Shown here one piece after another: positions 32,301 to 44,700 of a DNA stretch of 64,000 nucleotides; position 1 is the stretch's first letter, and every line of letters begins with the position of its first letter. The translations under genes and the position numbers were made by a program. The notes below the pieces were generated by a model, which saw only the letters and a program-made list of their open reading frames with translations, did not search any database and was not told the origin of the DNA. The DNA is from Klebsormidium nitens (Eukaryota > Streptophyta > Klebsormidiophyceae > Klebsormidiales > Klebsormidiaceae). The stretch spans positions 1-64,000 of the forward strand of contig DF237086.1 of NCBI GenBank assembly GCA_000708835.1, in the 5' to 3' direction.

Positions 32301-35300
32301 CGCACTGGGACGGGTAGGGTTACTTTGGAGGTTAGGGTGGGTAAGGGTGCGGAGCAGGTACTTTTGTGAGTTAGGATTTTGGTGTTAGTCGGAACTTACT
32401 TTTATCCTAGCTATTCTTATTTTTCTTGACTTACATCAAACCTGTCTGATCGCCGTCCTGACACTGGCCGTTCGAGCACGTGACCAAATTCAGGGAGGGG
32501 CTTTGGAAGAACGACCCTCGTCCACTGATCCTGCTCTTCGGCCCTTCAAGCGCTTCAGGTCTCCTGGAAGAGAAGGTCGGATCCCCTGTTGAAAACCTTC
32601 CTATGACAAATGTAGATCGAGGCTACCTGCAAGTTCAATCGTCAGCTCGTCTTCGCTCTCAAATTGTTCGCAAACCTTCCTGCAGCGGGGGTCAGCGTAC
32701 ACGGGCGTTGGAGACCCCCTGACCCCCACGTGGCCCTCGACCGCCGGCGCCGAGCGCGTTCCGCCGTCCGCCTACGCGCACCAACTTCCGGCGATTCCTT
32801 GCCTTCCCCTTTCTTGGCAAGGTAAAGTTGCTTTGGAGATAAATGAGGCTATTTTTGTCACCGTTCCGGTGCTGCGGTTGATCCTGCCGACTTGTCTTCA
32901 CATTCTTCTTTAGTATTGCTGCTGCGTCAAACTTGGCACCTGAATCCGGATCGAAACGCGCGTTCCTTGATCACGAGCCGCGTCGGTTCTGTTCTTTCAG
33001 TTCTCAATTTTCCCTAAGCTATTCCCCGTAAAGAACTCCGCACATCGATTCTTGTTGTTGATCACCAGGGACTTCGGTCGGCCGAAGTACAAGAAACGTT
33101 TTCAGGGGGCATGTCTGTTCCCGACATCGCGGCTCGTGATCGAGTAAAGCGAGTTTGGATCCGAGTTCGGGTGCCAAGTTCGACGCGAATAGCATGTTGA
33201 TATGGTAAGTCAAACGAAAGATAATTCTTTCTCCCTCCGCAGATGCGGTGCCCATCCTGGAGAATCTTGGGGGCGCCCCGCGGCCGCCCACGTGGCACGG
33301 CGCGCTCAACCTGTCGTCGTTCGCGCTGGGGCGCGGCCCGGCGAGGGTGCACCTGAAGCTGGAGATGAACAATAGCGTGGCGACCATCCACAATGTGGTG
33401 GGAGTCATCGAGGGCGCCGCCGAACCGGACAGGTGCGGACGCTGTTTGCGGAAAGGCTAGCCGCTGGTTCGAGATTCTTTTGCAGGAATTTCTGTATCGA
33501 ATGTGTTGGGTTGAGCAGCTCATTTCCTGGCGGCCATTCACAATGTGGTGGGAGTCATAGAGGGCGCTGTCAATTACGACAGGTGCGGAAGCTGTTCCTG
33601 GCTGAAGGGTTGTTTGCAGAAGGACATCTCCTGAGTCGAGGTTCTTTCGCAGAGCTCCGTTTTCTTGGCCCGAAACTACTGGCCTGAGACCCTTCTCACT
33701 CAGCCGGCGGTTTCGATCTATGTTCACTTTGTCATCGAACGGCTGTACTCTGCGCTATGTCCTCGACCTCGGTCCCACGCTCACTCAAGGTTTCAGAACC
33801 TCATTGAACGGGCTGTCTTTGTTTCCGAAATGTTCATTTTGAGGCCTCGGAACCTCAACGAACGGTTGTCGTCACTTCCTAGCCCTTCACTGACTCCTCG
33901 GAACCTCATCCGACGGCTGTTGTTACTCCCCAGGTATGTGATGCTGGGCAACCACCGGGACGCCTGGGTATACGGAGCGGCCGATCCCAACAGCGGCACA
34001 GCAGCGCTCCTTGAGGTGAGCAATCCGATCCGGATGCTTCAGAAACACATCAAGTAAGGGCAACCGCTCCTGAATGCGTGGAGTCTCAAGCGGCTCAGCC
34101 TCATGCTTTTACGGGGAACCGAGGCCACGGGGTACGGGCCCGAAGTCGGTTCTTGGGCGTCCTAAATCGATCATCAGGTGTCCAAATTGTTTATGTGGCG
34201 TCCAGATCTGACTGTGACATACCCAGTCTGCTTCTGAGGCGTCCGAATCTGATTGTCAGTGGTCCGAATTCTTTGTGTGGCGTTCCTATAAATCATACCT
34301 CAGAAAATCTAGTATCAAGAGCGCGTTGCCTCTTAAAAGTTAAAAAGCTAGAACGCCGTGCAGGTCGCCTGCGCTCATGCCCTAGTCGCGGCTGACTGGC
34401 GGTTCTGCCGGTCCATTGCCCTCTTTAGCCTTGACGCCTCCGAGTATTCGTTGCTATGTTGCCTACGTAAAAAGCCCCAACAACTCAACTTACAACATCG
34501 AAGCACTGAATTCTGGTTACAGGTTGCCCGGGGTTACGGTTCCCTGCTCGCGGCCGGCTGGCGCCCCCGCCGGACCATTCTGCTCCTCAATTGGGACGCC
34601 GAAGAGTACGGACTGATCGGGTCAACGGAATGGGTCGAAGATAACGCAGACATGCTTCGGCACCGAGGGGTAGCTTATTTCAACGTTGATTCTGCCGTAA
34701 TGAGGGGGGGCTTCTTCGCGGCCGCGTCTCCGCAGTTAGATGATCTGGTTAGGGACGTAACCAAGGTGGTTCCGGAGCCGGACCATCCGGGGAAGACGAT
34801 CTTCGACGTGTGGAACGGAACGGAGGTGAGGTTTGCGGTAGGCGTGTGCCCTCTCTCAAGCACAGCTTTTCACTTTTGAACACGAATGTTGTCAGAACCT
34901 TCGACGCTGCCATTGTGCTTACGTACCGCCAGAATAACCAGACCTACTCACACTTCCACTCCCGGTGCACCAAACCTGATCGCAGGTTGCCTATAAAAAG
35001 TGACGTGCATCCTGACTCGATATCGTGAAAGTTTACCCCGAAGCCTCTCAGCCGTGGAGAAGGACACCTGGCGCGTGACGCTGGGGTGGCAGCCATAAAT
35101 GCACGACCCTGAGAGCCCCCAAGTCCACGTTTTCAAGAACCCTAAACTTTCGCAAATTCAAATCCTGCAGATTCAGCGGTTGGGCGGCGGCCCTTCCACC
35201 TCGGATTCCTTTCAAACTCTAAAAACCCTTTGTTCTCTAACCCTGCAGATCCAGCGGATGCACTGCCGCCGCCATGCTGCATGACGTCGGCGTTGCAAGA

Positions 35301-38011
35301 ACCACTCTGAGAACCTGAGAGCCTTTTCATGAACCTTAACCCTTTGTTATTGCTAACCCTGCAGATCCAGCGGTTGGGCGGCGGCGGCACCGACTTCGCG
35401 GCCATGCTGCAGCACGTCGGCGTCGCGGCCACCGACTCCGGCATGGGCCAGGACTACGCGGTTTACCACTCGGTTTACGATAACTACGACTGGATGACCC
35501 GGTTCGGGGACCCGGGCTTCCACAAGCACGTGGCGTGCGCGCAGTTCTGGGGGCTGCTGGGGCTCAACGTTGCGGACGCGGACGTGCTGCCGTTCGATTT
35601 CCGGAGCTACGCGTCCGAACTGGAGGTGAGAATGCGCTCCGCTTTTTCTGAGAGTAGGTATGCGCTTGTTGCTATAGCGGCTCATGGTTGCGGACGTGGA
35701 CGTGCTGCCGTTTGATTTCCGGAGCTATGCGTCCGAATTGGAGGTGAGAATGCGCTCCGTCCGCTTTGAGAGCAGATATACGATCTGTGCTATGCGGCTC
35801 ACGGTTGCGGACGCGGGCGTGCACCCGTTCGATTTCCGGAGCTGTGCGTCCGAACTCAAGGTAAGAGTGCGCTCCGTCCCGCTTGAGAGGAGGTACGCGC
35901 TTTGTGCTAAAGCGGCTCACGGTTGCGGACGCGGACGTCCTGCCGTTCGTTTATGAGTTATGCGTCCGGACTGGGGATAAGATCTGCGCCCCGTACGTAG
36001 TGGAGGTGCGCTGCCTTCAGCTTGAGAAGGCGCCCTGTGTGAAGCGAAGACGATATGGTCGAAAGGAAGGTTATGCGGATTGCTCGCGCCTTTGGGATAC
36101 AGATCTCTGCCGTCGTCTATACTGGATTCTGCACTTAAGCTGCTCGAACCAGAGTACATGCTTGCTGCTGTGGATTATACTAATGAAGGTGCTGGAGGTG
36201 TTGCAGGAACTCTGGACCATCTTGCTTACACGGCAGCTAGTCTGTTCCCAATGCTCAAACACATGACAATGCTGCCTCGTCTCTTCCCGTCCTCTCTTTT
36301 CCTCCTGGGCGCGGAATTTATTCGCGACTGCCTCGGTCATAGTCGGGCATTGGCGTTTATGGTTTTAAAGCACCACCCCGGGTATAACTCGAGGCAAACC
36401 GGCTGGCATTCGCGCCAACGGCCAACGGAATTCAAATTTCGGTCCGAAGGCGCTCGCTTCCAAGTCATGCATTTTTGACCTTATAGATCCAAAAAACTGA
36501 AGCATTACTCCATGGTTTTCGGCGGTTTTGCTTTCTAAAGCTCTCTTTCAGTAGTTCCAGCAAGGCCAGATCGAAACCGCCGCTCAATTCGTGAAGAAAC
36601 GGCCTGTTTTAATGTAGGAAAGGTACCCCCTTGTATGTGTGCGTCCAGTGTGCGCCCGTCGCGAATATCAAGTTGCGAACTTGATTATGAGCATTCCTGG
36701 TAACCAGGAGTACTTATACCTTGGGTGGTGGTTTAAATCAGCGTTCGACGGTATTGTCATTTCTTCGGGACACCTTTGACCGCAAACAGCAGCTGTTCCC
36801 TACAATCGACGCGTCGCAAAGCAGACTTCGTAGAGTTGTGTCTTCTGCATGGTATTCACTTTTTCCTTCTGCCGACCGCAGAAGTATGGCGGCCAAGTCG
36901 ACGAGGCGCTCTCAGAGAACGGGGCCCCTCCGTCCGTCTCCTCCGCGCCAATCTACAACGCGGTCGCCCTTTTCCAGCGCACGGCAGACTCGGTGCACTC
37001 AACCCCAGAGGCGCTCAGCGGCGACCTGTCGCGGTTGGGCCCAGGCGCGGGGCAGCGGCAGCGGGTACTGAACGACCGGTTGATGCTCACCGAGCGCGCG
37101 TTTCTGGAGGGGGAGGGTTTGCGAGGTCGGCCTTGGTATAAGCACCTGGTGAGCACCGTTACCCCGCTCTTAACCAACCTCTTAACCCTGATTTTTGGCG
37201 GGGAACACCAAAATTTTCGGTTGTAAAATTTGGTTTATCCTGGAAGTTTACGCACTAAATGGATAGTTTGGGCCAAGGTTTTGGCCCTTGTGCGCCACTT
37301 CTGGTGACCCCCTCAGGACACTAATTCAACTGTTTACTCAGTCAAGTTGCAAAGAACTGCTGCAGAACATTGCAGTCTACGCGCAAAGACGTGCTTTTGG
37401 ACTATGAGGGGCTTCGGTTGCGCCACATCGTGGGTGGTGGGTCGCTTCCAGGCTGCCATAACATTCGACTATCGTTCATCCGAAAAAGCCGGTCCTTAGT
37501 TCAGTGTCTCTTTGGAGGGTGTCCATTGCTCGGATCATTCGTGCGTGCAAAGCTTTTCCAAAGAGTTTTGTTTCTTCTCTTCCTTTTCTCTTATGAGTTA
37601 CTTCGTCCTCCGCTGATAGGGCTGTGCGGTCGGCTCGAGAATTTTGTAACATATACAAGACACCTGGATGAATCTGAGAGTCACCTTGAAACTAGCCGCC
37701 CTTTTGTTCGAATACCCATTCAAGCAAACGTCTTGGGACTTCCAATGGACCCTTGCACTCCCCAAACTTGACTCTCCGCTGTAGTTGGTAGTCCTCCCCG
37801 ATCTCTAAGGCGATCTTGACCGCAGGTATATGGGCCGCCACGAGACAACAACTACGGCACTCTGGCCTTTCCGGGGATCCAGGACGCTGTCGCGGACGCG
37901 AAGAAGGCGGGGGGCACCGATGAGTCGTGGGCCGTCGTGCAGCACGAGATCTACCGTGTGGCTCGTGCCATTGTGCGTGCGTCGAAGGTCTTGCAAGGAA
38001 GCCTAACATGA
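29357..38011 (+). CDS. AMP1: M28 glutamate carboxypeptidase II-like membrane peptidase (AMP1 homologue)
   Basis: Eleven exons: 29357-29739, 30221-30432, 30950-31083, 31547-31672, 32686-32821, 33243-33432, 33934-34015, 34523-34825, 35365-35625, 36882-37148, 37826-38011. They total 2280 nt, in frame, 759 aa. One transmembrane segment ([19 protein letters not shown], about residues 54-72) after a short N-terminus gives a type II topology. Then come the protease-associated domain ([28 protein letters not shown]), the M28 core and a TFR-like dimerisation domain. By alignment to human GCPII, zinc ligands are H401, D411, E449, D477 and H557 and the general base is E448, so it is probably active. Plant AMP1 is an ER-membrane protein affecting meristem size and microRNA-mediated translation; its substrate is unclear. 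Exon 9 is flanked by duplicated copies of its own edges. Confidence 0.93.
32285..32430 (+). repeat. Dispersed G-rich repeat, copy 3 (peptidase intron 4)
   Basis: The order is ACTGGGACGGGTAGGGTTAC, then GGTTAGGGTGGGTAAGGGTG, then CGGAGCAGG, then GAGTTAGGATTTTGGTGTTA. It is very close to the copies at 8.3 and 19.2 kb and has the same orientation relative to its host gene. Confidence 0.75.
33379..33665 (+). repeat. Tandem duplication across the exon 6 donor of the peptidase gene
   Basis: The coding end CAATGTGGTGGGAGTCAT at 33391, with its GACAG|GTGCGG donor at 33433, is repeated at 33541. The repeat has a GACAG|GTGCGG decoy donor, and the offset is about 150 bp. Downstream intron words (TTCGAGATTCTTTTGCAG versus TCGAGGTTCTTTCGCAG) also repeat. 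Confidence 0.88.
33720..33935 (+). repeat. Degenerate repeats leading to the exon 7 acceptor
   Basis: About four imperfect copies of a CTCGGAACCTCATCGAACGG-type unit occur at uneven spacing (near 33737, 33794, 33846 and 33896), each followed by CTGT- or TTGT-rich text. The last runs directly into the polypyrimidine tract and acceptor of exon 7. Confidence 0.6.
34155..34292 (+). repeat. Degenerate GGCGTCC repeat in peptidase intron 7
   Basis: Several copies of GGCGTCC or GGTGTCC followed by an AATCTGATTG-like tail occur at 25-50 bp spacing. Confidence 0.5.
35130..35420 (+). repeat. Triplicated acceptor side of peptidase exon 9
   Basis: The real exon start is at 35365 (AACCCTGCAG, then ATCCAGCGGTTGGGCGGCGG). 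Two decoys lie upstream: CCTGCAG, then ATTCAGCGGTTGGGCGGCGG at 35171; and ACCCTGCAG, then ATCCAGCGGATGCACTG at 35249. The pre-acceptor text (AACCCTTTGTTNTNNCTAA) also repeats. The middle copy even keeps CATGCTGCATGACGTCGGCG, matching a later part of exon 9. Confidence 0.9.
35571..36032 (+). repeat. Four tandem copies (about 118 bp) across the exon 9 donor
   Basis: Units start at 35571, 35689, 35806 and 35924. Unit 1 is the real exon end (protein [17 protein letters not shown]), the donor GTGAGA at 35626 and the first part of the intron. Units 2 and 3 keep exon-like coding sequence and decoy donors GTGAGA and GTAAGA; in unit 4 the donor is mutated (GGGATAAGA). Each unit contains both exon and intron parts, ending with GCGGCTCATGG or GCGGCTCACGG. 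Confidence 0.93.
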
Positions 38012-38785
38012 GGTTCAAACATTCGAATGGTGTACATTATGTACTCGGCAACTTGAATACTCGAGTCGATCGGCATTGACGCGCTCGGACCTGCAAATGG
38101 CAAGCTGGAACTACTACTTACATCATGCTATGATATCCACTTTTGAACTGACTTAATTAGTGCCTACAAGGCTGTACAAGCTTGCATTCCCGCAAAAGTA
38201 GTTAGCATCTAGTGGCGGCACGACTTTGTATGGAGACCATTCGGCATTTGGATCGAGAGCATGCCGATGTCTCAATGTGCGAGGATATCCTGACTTGTCA
38301 CACGGAACATCTTCCCACCGAATTGCATGCCGAATTGAACCATTTTGTGAAGATTCATGATACTTAACCTGTGCACCGTGCGGTCAGTGCGGCCGTGCCT
38401 ACTGCAGGCATATACACTTCGAGCCATGCATTTCAATGCCTTGCCTTCCTGCATGCATATGACTCGGACTCATGAGCTAGTTAGCTAACGCGGCAAGCCC
38501 GCGGCCGCGACTGGGCAGCGGCGGCCGGCTTCAGCCTGACGCGCGGCCGCATCACCCCAAGTGAGCGCGCACGCTCGCGAGCCTCGGAATATGGCTGAAA
38601 TAGGTAGCCTAGACTGGGCAAATTGAAACAGGAACACGTCAAAATCAAAAGCTTCTGAAGCCCAAGGAGAGCTCCTGGCAGCAGCAAAGCGACGCCCGAG
38701 CGGCTGAAATCAGTAATATCGGAAAAGTGGTACGTGCCTGAAGCCTGAGATTACAACAAAGGCCGTGCTTGAGCTGCTCGAAAAG
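38012..38785. other. Intergenic region between peptidase and eIF2B-beta genes
   Basis: No gene was recognised. A GC-rich patch with GCGCGCACGCTCGCGAGCC lies near 38563-38582. It must hold the 3' end of the upstream gene and the promoter of the downstream gene. Confidence 0.5.
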
Positions 38786-41700
38786 ATGGCTGATGCTCTG
38801 GTAGAAGATTTCATCACAAAGTTGAAAAGGAGGTGAGGCAACGCTTCCACAGTGTGGGGTCCATTCACAAAGATTGGTGGTGCTTCCTTTTTTGCGCTGC
38901 TTCGTTATGATGCACTTTAAAAATTTGTTCTAGATCCCAAGGTTCGCATCAGCATCATGGCGTTTGATGTATTTTGTCATAGCATACACGATCTTGACAG
39001 AGGTGACACAGCGTGACACCCCGTCATCGTCGATTAGCAATGGATATCCACAGTTATTGCAACACCATGGGTTTTACATTATCTGCGAGGTTTCTTTGCC
39101 CTTCCTGATAACATTCAGACTTTTCTATCAAACTTGTGTCAGTACACAGATAGCCACCCAATTTCGCAACGGCATTGGCCGTACTTACTTTACCACCATC
39201 ATCAGTTTTCCAAGATTGGATGGCCTTCAGTTTTTGGATCGTCGTTGAGCAGGGGGAGGCGGCAGGATGTAATCAGATAATCTGCATTTGTTGGGCAACA
39301 GTGGGCTCCATACCGCTCGTAGTTTACTCGCTTGCTTTAAGTTCTCTCTCAGACCTTCCTGCCTGAGATAGAAAAGCCTGTTCAAGTTGTGGGTCACCTC
39401 TTTCCGCTTGTCAACACCTTTTGTAGCTGTTCTTTGTGAGCTCCGCGCAAGGCCACCAGTTCTGCTCTTCACTGCTGGATTCACTACTTGGACTTGCAAA
39501 GACAGAAATAAGCAATGCAAAGAAAGTTCCGAAGCTTGCAATTTTTGATTTGCAAGTTCTAAACAGAGGACACAATCTTGGGAATGCACAGGCCTGGCAG
39601 TCGATCGTGCTGATGTCTCCAATGTGAATCATTTTCTTTGGGTTTACGGCTGAGGCGGGGACACTTCGGAACCTACATCACTATGCATAACACTCCGGCT
39701 CTTCTGCAGACAAGTGGAGGGATCCCTCGTGACAGCGCGCAAGACGGCGCTCGTGCTGCGCCAGGTCATCGCAGCGGAGCGGAAGCCAGCGCCGTACCAG
39801 GCCAGCCAGCTCATTGAGCTCGTAAAGAACTATGGCCGCAAGCTGATCGCTGCAAACCCGACAGGTGAGGGGGGCAGGGCACGGGCACTTAGCAGTTTAT
39901 TTTTGCTCTCCCGTTTGATCTTGCTTTCGTCCTTTCCATGTCAAATTGTTGTTCAACATCAGAGAGTACTGAGTCTGCATTCTCAGCACTGCACAGGTTG
40001 GATGGCAGGCAGGCCACTCTCAGCAGCTGGGTTTGAACGTCGAGAAAGGCAATCGGGATCAGTTGCCTCTTTCTGGTCTCGTCTTTATTCTCGCTCATTG
40101 GTGTCTCCCAACGGCTTGAGGCTTGCTTGTACTGAGGCACGGCGTTTCAAGCCGCTTGATTCAATCTTCCACCGCGCGCCAAGCGGGTCCGCACATTCGT
40201 TGCGTCAATGTACTTCTCTCAGGATTTCGGCAGACCCACTTTAAACCCCACTCTCAATTGAACAAAAGTGAGAGCACACACACGAGCGTCAGGATTCTTG
40301 CTTTGAAGCTTGTTGTCGAGAAGCTTACTCAGGTCGAAACTCGTGGATGACCAAAGCGAGCAATGTGAGCTGGTCAGAGATTGTTCGACGACCCAATCCA
40401 AAATTAAATCGGGCAACTAGAACGTGCAAGAATAGTATTGACGGTTCAACTTAGATATCTACCCGTTTCACTATTAAGAGCTGCAAACCGAAACCAATTC
40501 TTTTGCAGAGCTGGCCATTGGCAACATCGTCCGACGAGTCCTGCACATCATCCGGGAAGAGGACGTCACTTCTGCGTCACATTCTGCGGCCAACACAGAA
40601 GATGACGTGGAAAGGGCAGGGCCGGCGGGGGGAGGGATTGCGGCGTCGACGGGAAACAGAACGGCACTGCTAGCACCGGCACTTAAAAACCTGCTAGAAC
40701 CTACCCCACAGCTACAAAAACCCGGGTCGGATTCGGGGTCAGTGGCGGAGTCGGAGTCAAAGCGACAAGAAAAACCAAGTGAGTTGAAAGAAGTTTTATA
40801 TGATGGTTCGACACGTATTTCTGGAATGCGAGAGGGGTTCTGCTTTTGTCTTTAGTGCTGACGGATCGAATCTCCAAACTTGCAAAAGTGGAAGACGAAC
40901 ACGTCTGATGTTTCAGTTTTTCTTTCTGAATCACCTGGCCTAATCTTTGCTTAGCGGCCTTTCTGGACAGCCGGACCCATCAGAAGTTGACGAACCTCTT
41001 TGAAGACACTGGCAATCCGCCAAAAAAGGTACACGCTGTGATCAGTGGCGAGAGCCTATCTTGGTTGATGAGCGTACAGTTTGGAAGGAGGTCATCTCAA
41101 TGCGGAGGCCTTTGTCACTTGAAGAAGATTTCTTCTCGCGTCAACAAGCTTGGTATCCCCTTCGAATTCACGAGCGTGCAAGCGGGCGGCTGGAATCTTT
41201 ATGCCCGTCCTTCATTTGCGCCGTCCGCGAGAAGAGCGCTTTGTTGACGTTTCATTGCCCCTGGCAATTCGTTCTTCCGGTGAAGCACCTTTCTTATTCC
41301 ACGGAGTTGGAACGCGTCAGCTAGCGGCTACAGCACAGCGGGCTCTGCACATCCTCGGAGGAAGGGGCTCTTGAATTCAAAAAAAAAACCGACCAGCCAT
41401 TGTTTCTTTTGTGAGCCAAAAAGGCGTTTTTGTTTGCGCAGAGTCCCACACCATGCGCGCTGGACCTTACTAACATTTGACAAAGAGCTTCCGTAGATGA
41501 AATGTTAGCTTCTTTCCGAAGCGGAAAGCCGATTTCTCCCTGTGCAGAGTCGGATCGTGCGAGCTGGCGGCTGAAGCACAACGAATTCCATTCAACGTTT
41601 GAGAGGGGCTCCTAGACAAAAAAAGACAATGGGGTTATTTTCTTTTTGTGGCAGAAGAAATTAAAAGACAATTGGGCTTATTTTCTTCTTGTGGCAGAAG

Positions 41701-44700
41701 AGAGTTTTCGCTTGTGCAGAGTCGGATCGAGCGAGCTGGCGGCTGAAGCACAACGTGATCGAGGGCATCAATGAGCTGATCACGGAGGTGGAGAATTTCT
41801 CGTCGCTCATCGCGGAGCAGGCGCTAGAGCACATACACCAAAAGTGAGCGTTATGTCGAGCTGCTTTTGTATCTCTTCTTAACGGCCGTGCTTCAATATG
41901 ATTGCTCTTCTCGTGTGTTCCTGTTGAGAACATTCTTTCTGGTGCAAAGGAGCTAAGTGTTGGGCGCGACGGTGTCCGAAGGAAGCTTTGGAGCTCAAAC
42001 TAGGTTTCGCGGACTTGTCATCAATAGAAATGATAAGATCCCCCAGATTAGCAGGCCGCAGCTTTGCGCACGCCCATTCTGTCCCCAAGAGATCTACCTT
42101 TTGTTCTTCGTTGTCCCCTACGGTTTTCCCCTTGGTGTCATTTTGAAGCGACTTGCTGTGACCCCGTTTGGAAGATTTCCCTCTTAACCAAGAGGTTCCA
42201 TCATTAACGCCGGGTTCGAAAGCGCAGTGACAGCGAGCGGTCTTCTCGAGGAATTTGGATCAAAGCAGCCACCCGAGAACTTGCAATCTGAAGCGAAAGA
42301 ATAGCACTCTCAATTAGAGTGCTGTAAATCCATCCGTGTCGTGTAAAGACGGGTCTCATGTTTCTGCGGAAGTGCTTTTTTGCTTCTTGCTCTTTTTGTT
42401 TCGTCTTGCAGTCTTGCAGTCAACCCACAAAGTGAGTTGAGCATCGCGCGTCCTTTGAAGCCTGGTCCTTTCGACTCAAGAGTCTCACGCTGTTTAGAGA
42501 TTCTTAATCTGTTGGGCCAAAGATTCGCTGGATGCCGACGAGCACGCTCAGACAATGATTGCTGCGCTGAGGCCCCGCAATGTATACTTTCTTCTAAAAG
42601 GCAAACCGTTCTTCTGTGTTGATCCACTAAAGAATGTAATCAGCAGTCGTGTGGACCATGATCGGCCCTGAGGCGCGGAAAACTGCCAATTAGTTCCCTG
42701 GGTGATGTTTCTGGGCGCATCTGCATCGTCGCGTCATTCGAGATTGTGCGCTGGCACTATGTATGACTTGCAACGTGTTCTGCTTGATGTTTCGCTAGTG
42801 CACAACAAAGGGCAGTGTGCTCGCGTTGGTCTTGAGGGCAGCAAATTGACACGGGCCTTGGAAAGGGAGGCTGTCTCTATCATCAGCACGTGCTGACGTT
42901 ATTCATATCTCAACGAGCGCGTTTGGAACACATTTCTACGAGGCAGTCATTCTGTCCCCTGAGCCAAGCGAGGATCTCAACGAGCTCGAGCACCATTCCT
43001 GATTCAAACCCTCTCGAGCATCCCTCTCTGTCCGCTGCAACGAAGATATAGAAAGACACTTTGGCTTCAGCGTCTCAGCTTATCGCTTGGGCGTGCACAT
43101 CCTCAAACCTTTGAAAAACGTCGGACAATCCGGCCAGCTCGTTTCGATCCTTTTTAACCTCTTTGATAAACGTCTACTGATCGGAATGCTCAATTGCTTG
43201 ATATCTTGTGCGAGCTACGTGCCTCGTGGCTTTTCCTTTTCTGAAGCAGTCTGTCAGACCTTTGCATGCTGTTTGAATCTGCTCTAAGGGTTAGCCCGAG
43301 CACCTCTTTGAGTGTGGGGAGGCTTCTCAATAGAGGCATACTTTCTGCCGTTTGACTGTTCAACCTGAGGGTTGATTGAATCTATTTGTGTTCAGCTGAG
43401 GACGCAACTGTGCTGTGTCGCTTTGGTAAACATGGCAAGAGCTGGTCTCCTAGGGGTCCTGCAGAGAATATCGTCGAAACGTAGCCTCTGAGTCGCCCAA
43501 ACTCAGTGGAACTCGCAGCATGGGGGCCTCACGCCGCGGCCCTTGTGGACCGACACTGTTTCCACCCACACCCGGCAAAGCTAGGCCCTTTCATGCTCGT
43601 ATCTGAAGGTGGTCAACTTGGCTATTTTGAACTGGTGTAATTATGTAAGGGCAAGGACGAGGCATTCTCTGGGACACGGCCCCATCGTAGGTCGAAGTGT
43701 GGAGCCCGTCAAATTTTGTGCATCCTCATCCTGATCATGTTTTGTCCTGATGGGTTTTTACCGTGGGTTTTGTTTGTCCTGGTCGACATCAAGAGCAGAA
43801 CGGAGAGCCCGTCAAATTTGGTCTGCACCTCTGTTGGTGCGATCAAAGACAAGAGGTGCCTGAAGGGGAGCCGACTTTGAGTTTTGTCATGGCGGTTCTA
43901 TGTTCGTCGTCTTTTTCTGGGGCAAGGATCTTCCGTTTGTTGAGAGCAAGTTCGGCGATCGGAGTGATAATGGGTGAAGCCTCGCCGTGCAATGAACCGT
44001 CAGCTTCAAGGAGCAATTTTTTCCTTCTGATCTGTTGAAAGCATTGGCAGTCAACCTGCAACTAGATTAAGACGAACATCCCATTTTAAGCTCATCGGTA
44101 GATGCGACGTGATTGTCTAGTGAGCTGACACGTGTTCGATGGAAAAGCACGTGTCCTTGGCGCTGCGCATCCGGAGCTTTGGCGGTTTTCGCTCTTCGCA
44201 AGCGAACGGCCTGGTTGCTTAAGTTCTCGCAAGACCCTTCCGCAAGCTTTGCTAATCGACATCGACCCCTTCAACACTTTGCAAGCTGGCTTCCTTTCGT
44301 TTCAGTCCTGCGCTTTCTTTCTCGTTTCCATGTACCAGAATCCTCTTGCTGTGTTTTTTGGGATTTCAAGCTTGTAGCAGCTTTGAGTCTGCTTTCCTGT
44401 CGCTAGCCCTGGCTCTGTGACCGGGTGGGCTTATTGGGCTCGAGCAGCTTGCCTGCTCGATCAGTGCCGTCTTCTTTGTATACCAAGGGAAAAGTCGTGC
44501 CGTCGCAATCCCAAGATTATTCGAAAAAGAAAGAAATTCCCAGCGGCTGACTGTATGTTCCACTGCTAGTCGATTCCCTTTGGATGGCTGACTTTGTGCG
44601 AAGAATTAGAATCGTTTCCCTCGCTTCGGGTTGATTCCCCTTCGTCGAGAAGCTTGGATGCATGATCAATACGCTGGCAAGTCAAACGCCTACATACGTA

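Noticed and set aside
33062-33727. Minus-strand open frame of 221 codons
   Set aside because: It overlaps peptidase exon 6 and its duplicated copy in antisense. Its internal repeats simply mirror the plus-strand duplication.
35684-35956. Open frame with repeated [14 protein letters not shown]-like text as a separate gene
   Set aside because: It is units 2-4 of the tandem array after peptidase exon 9, in intron sequence, with no independent start context or other exons.
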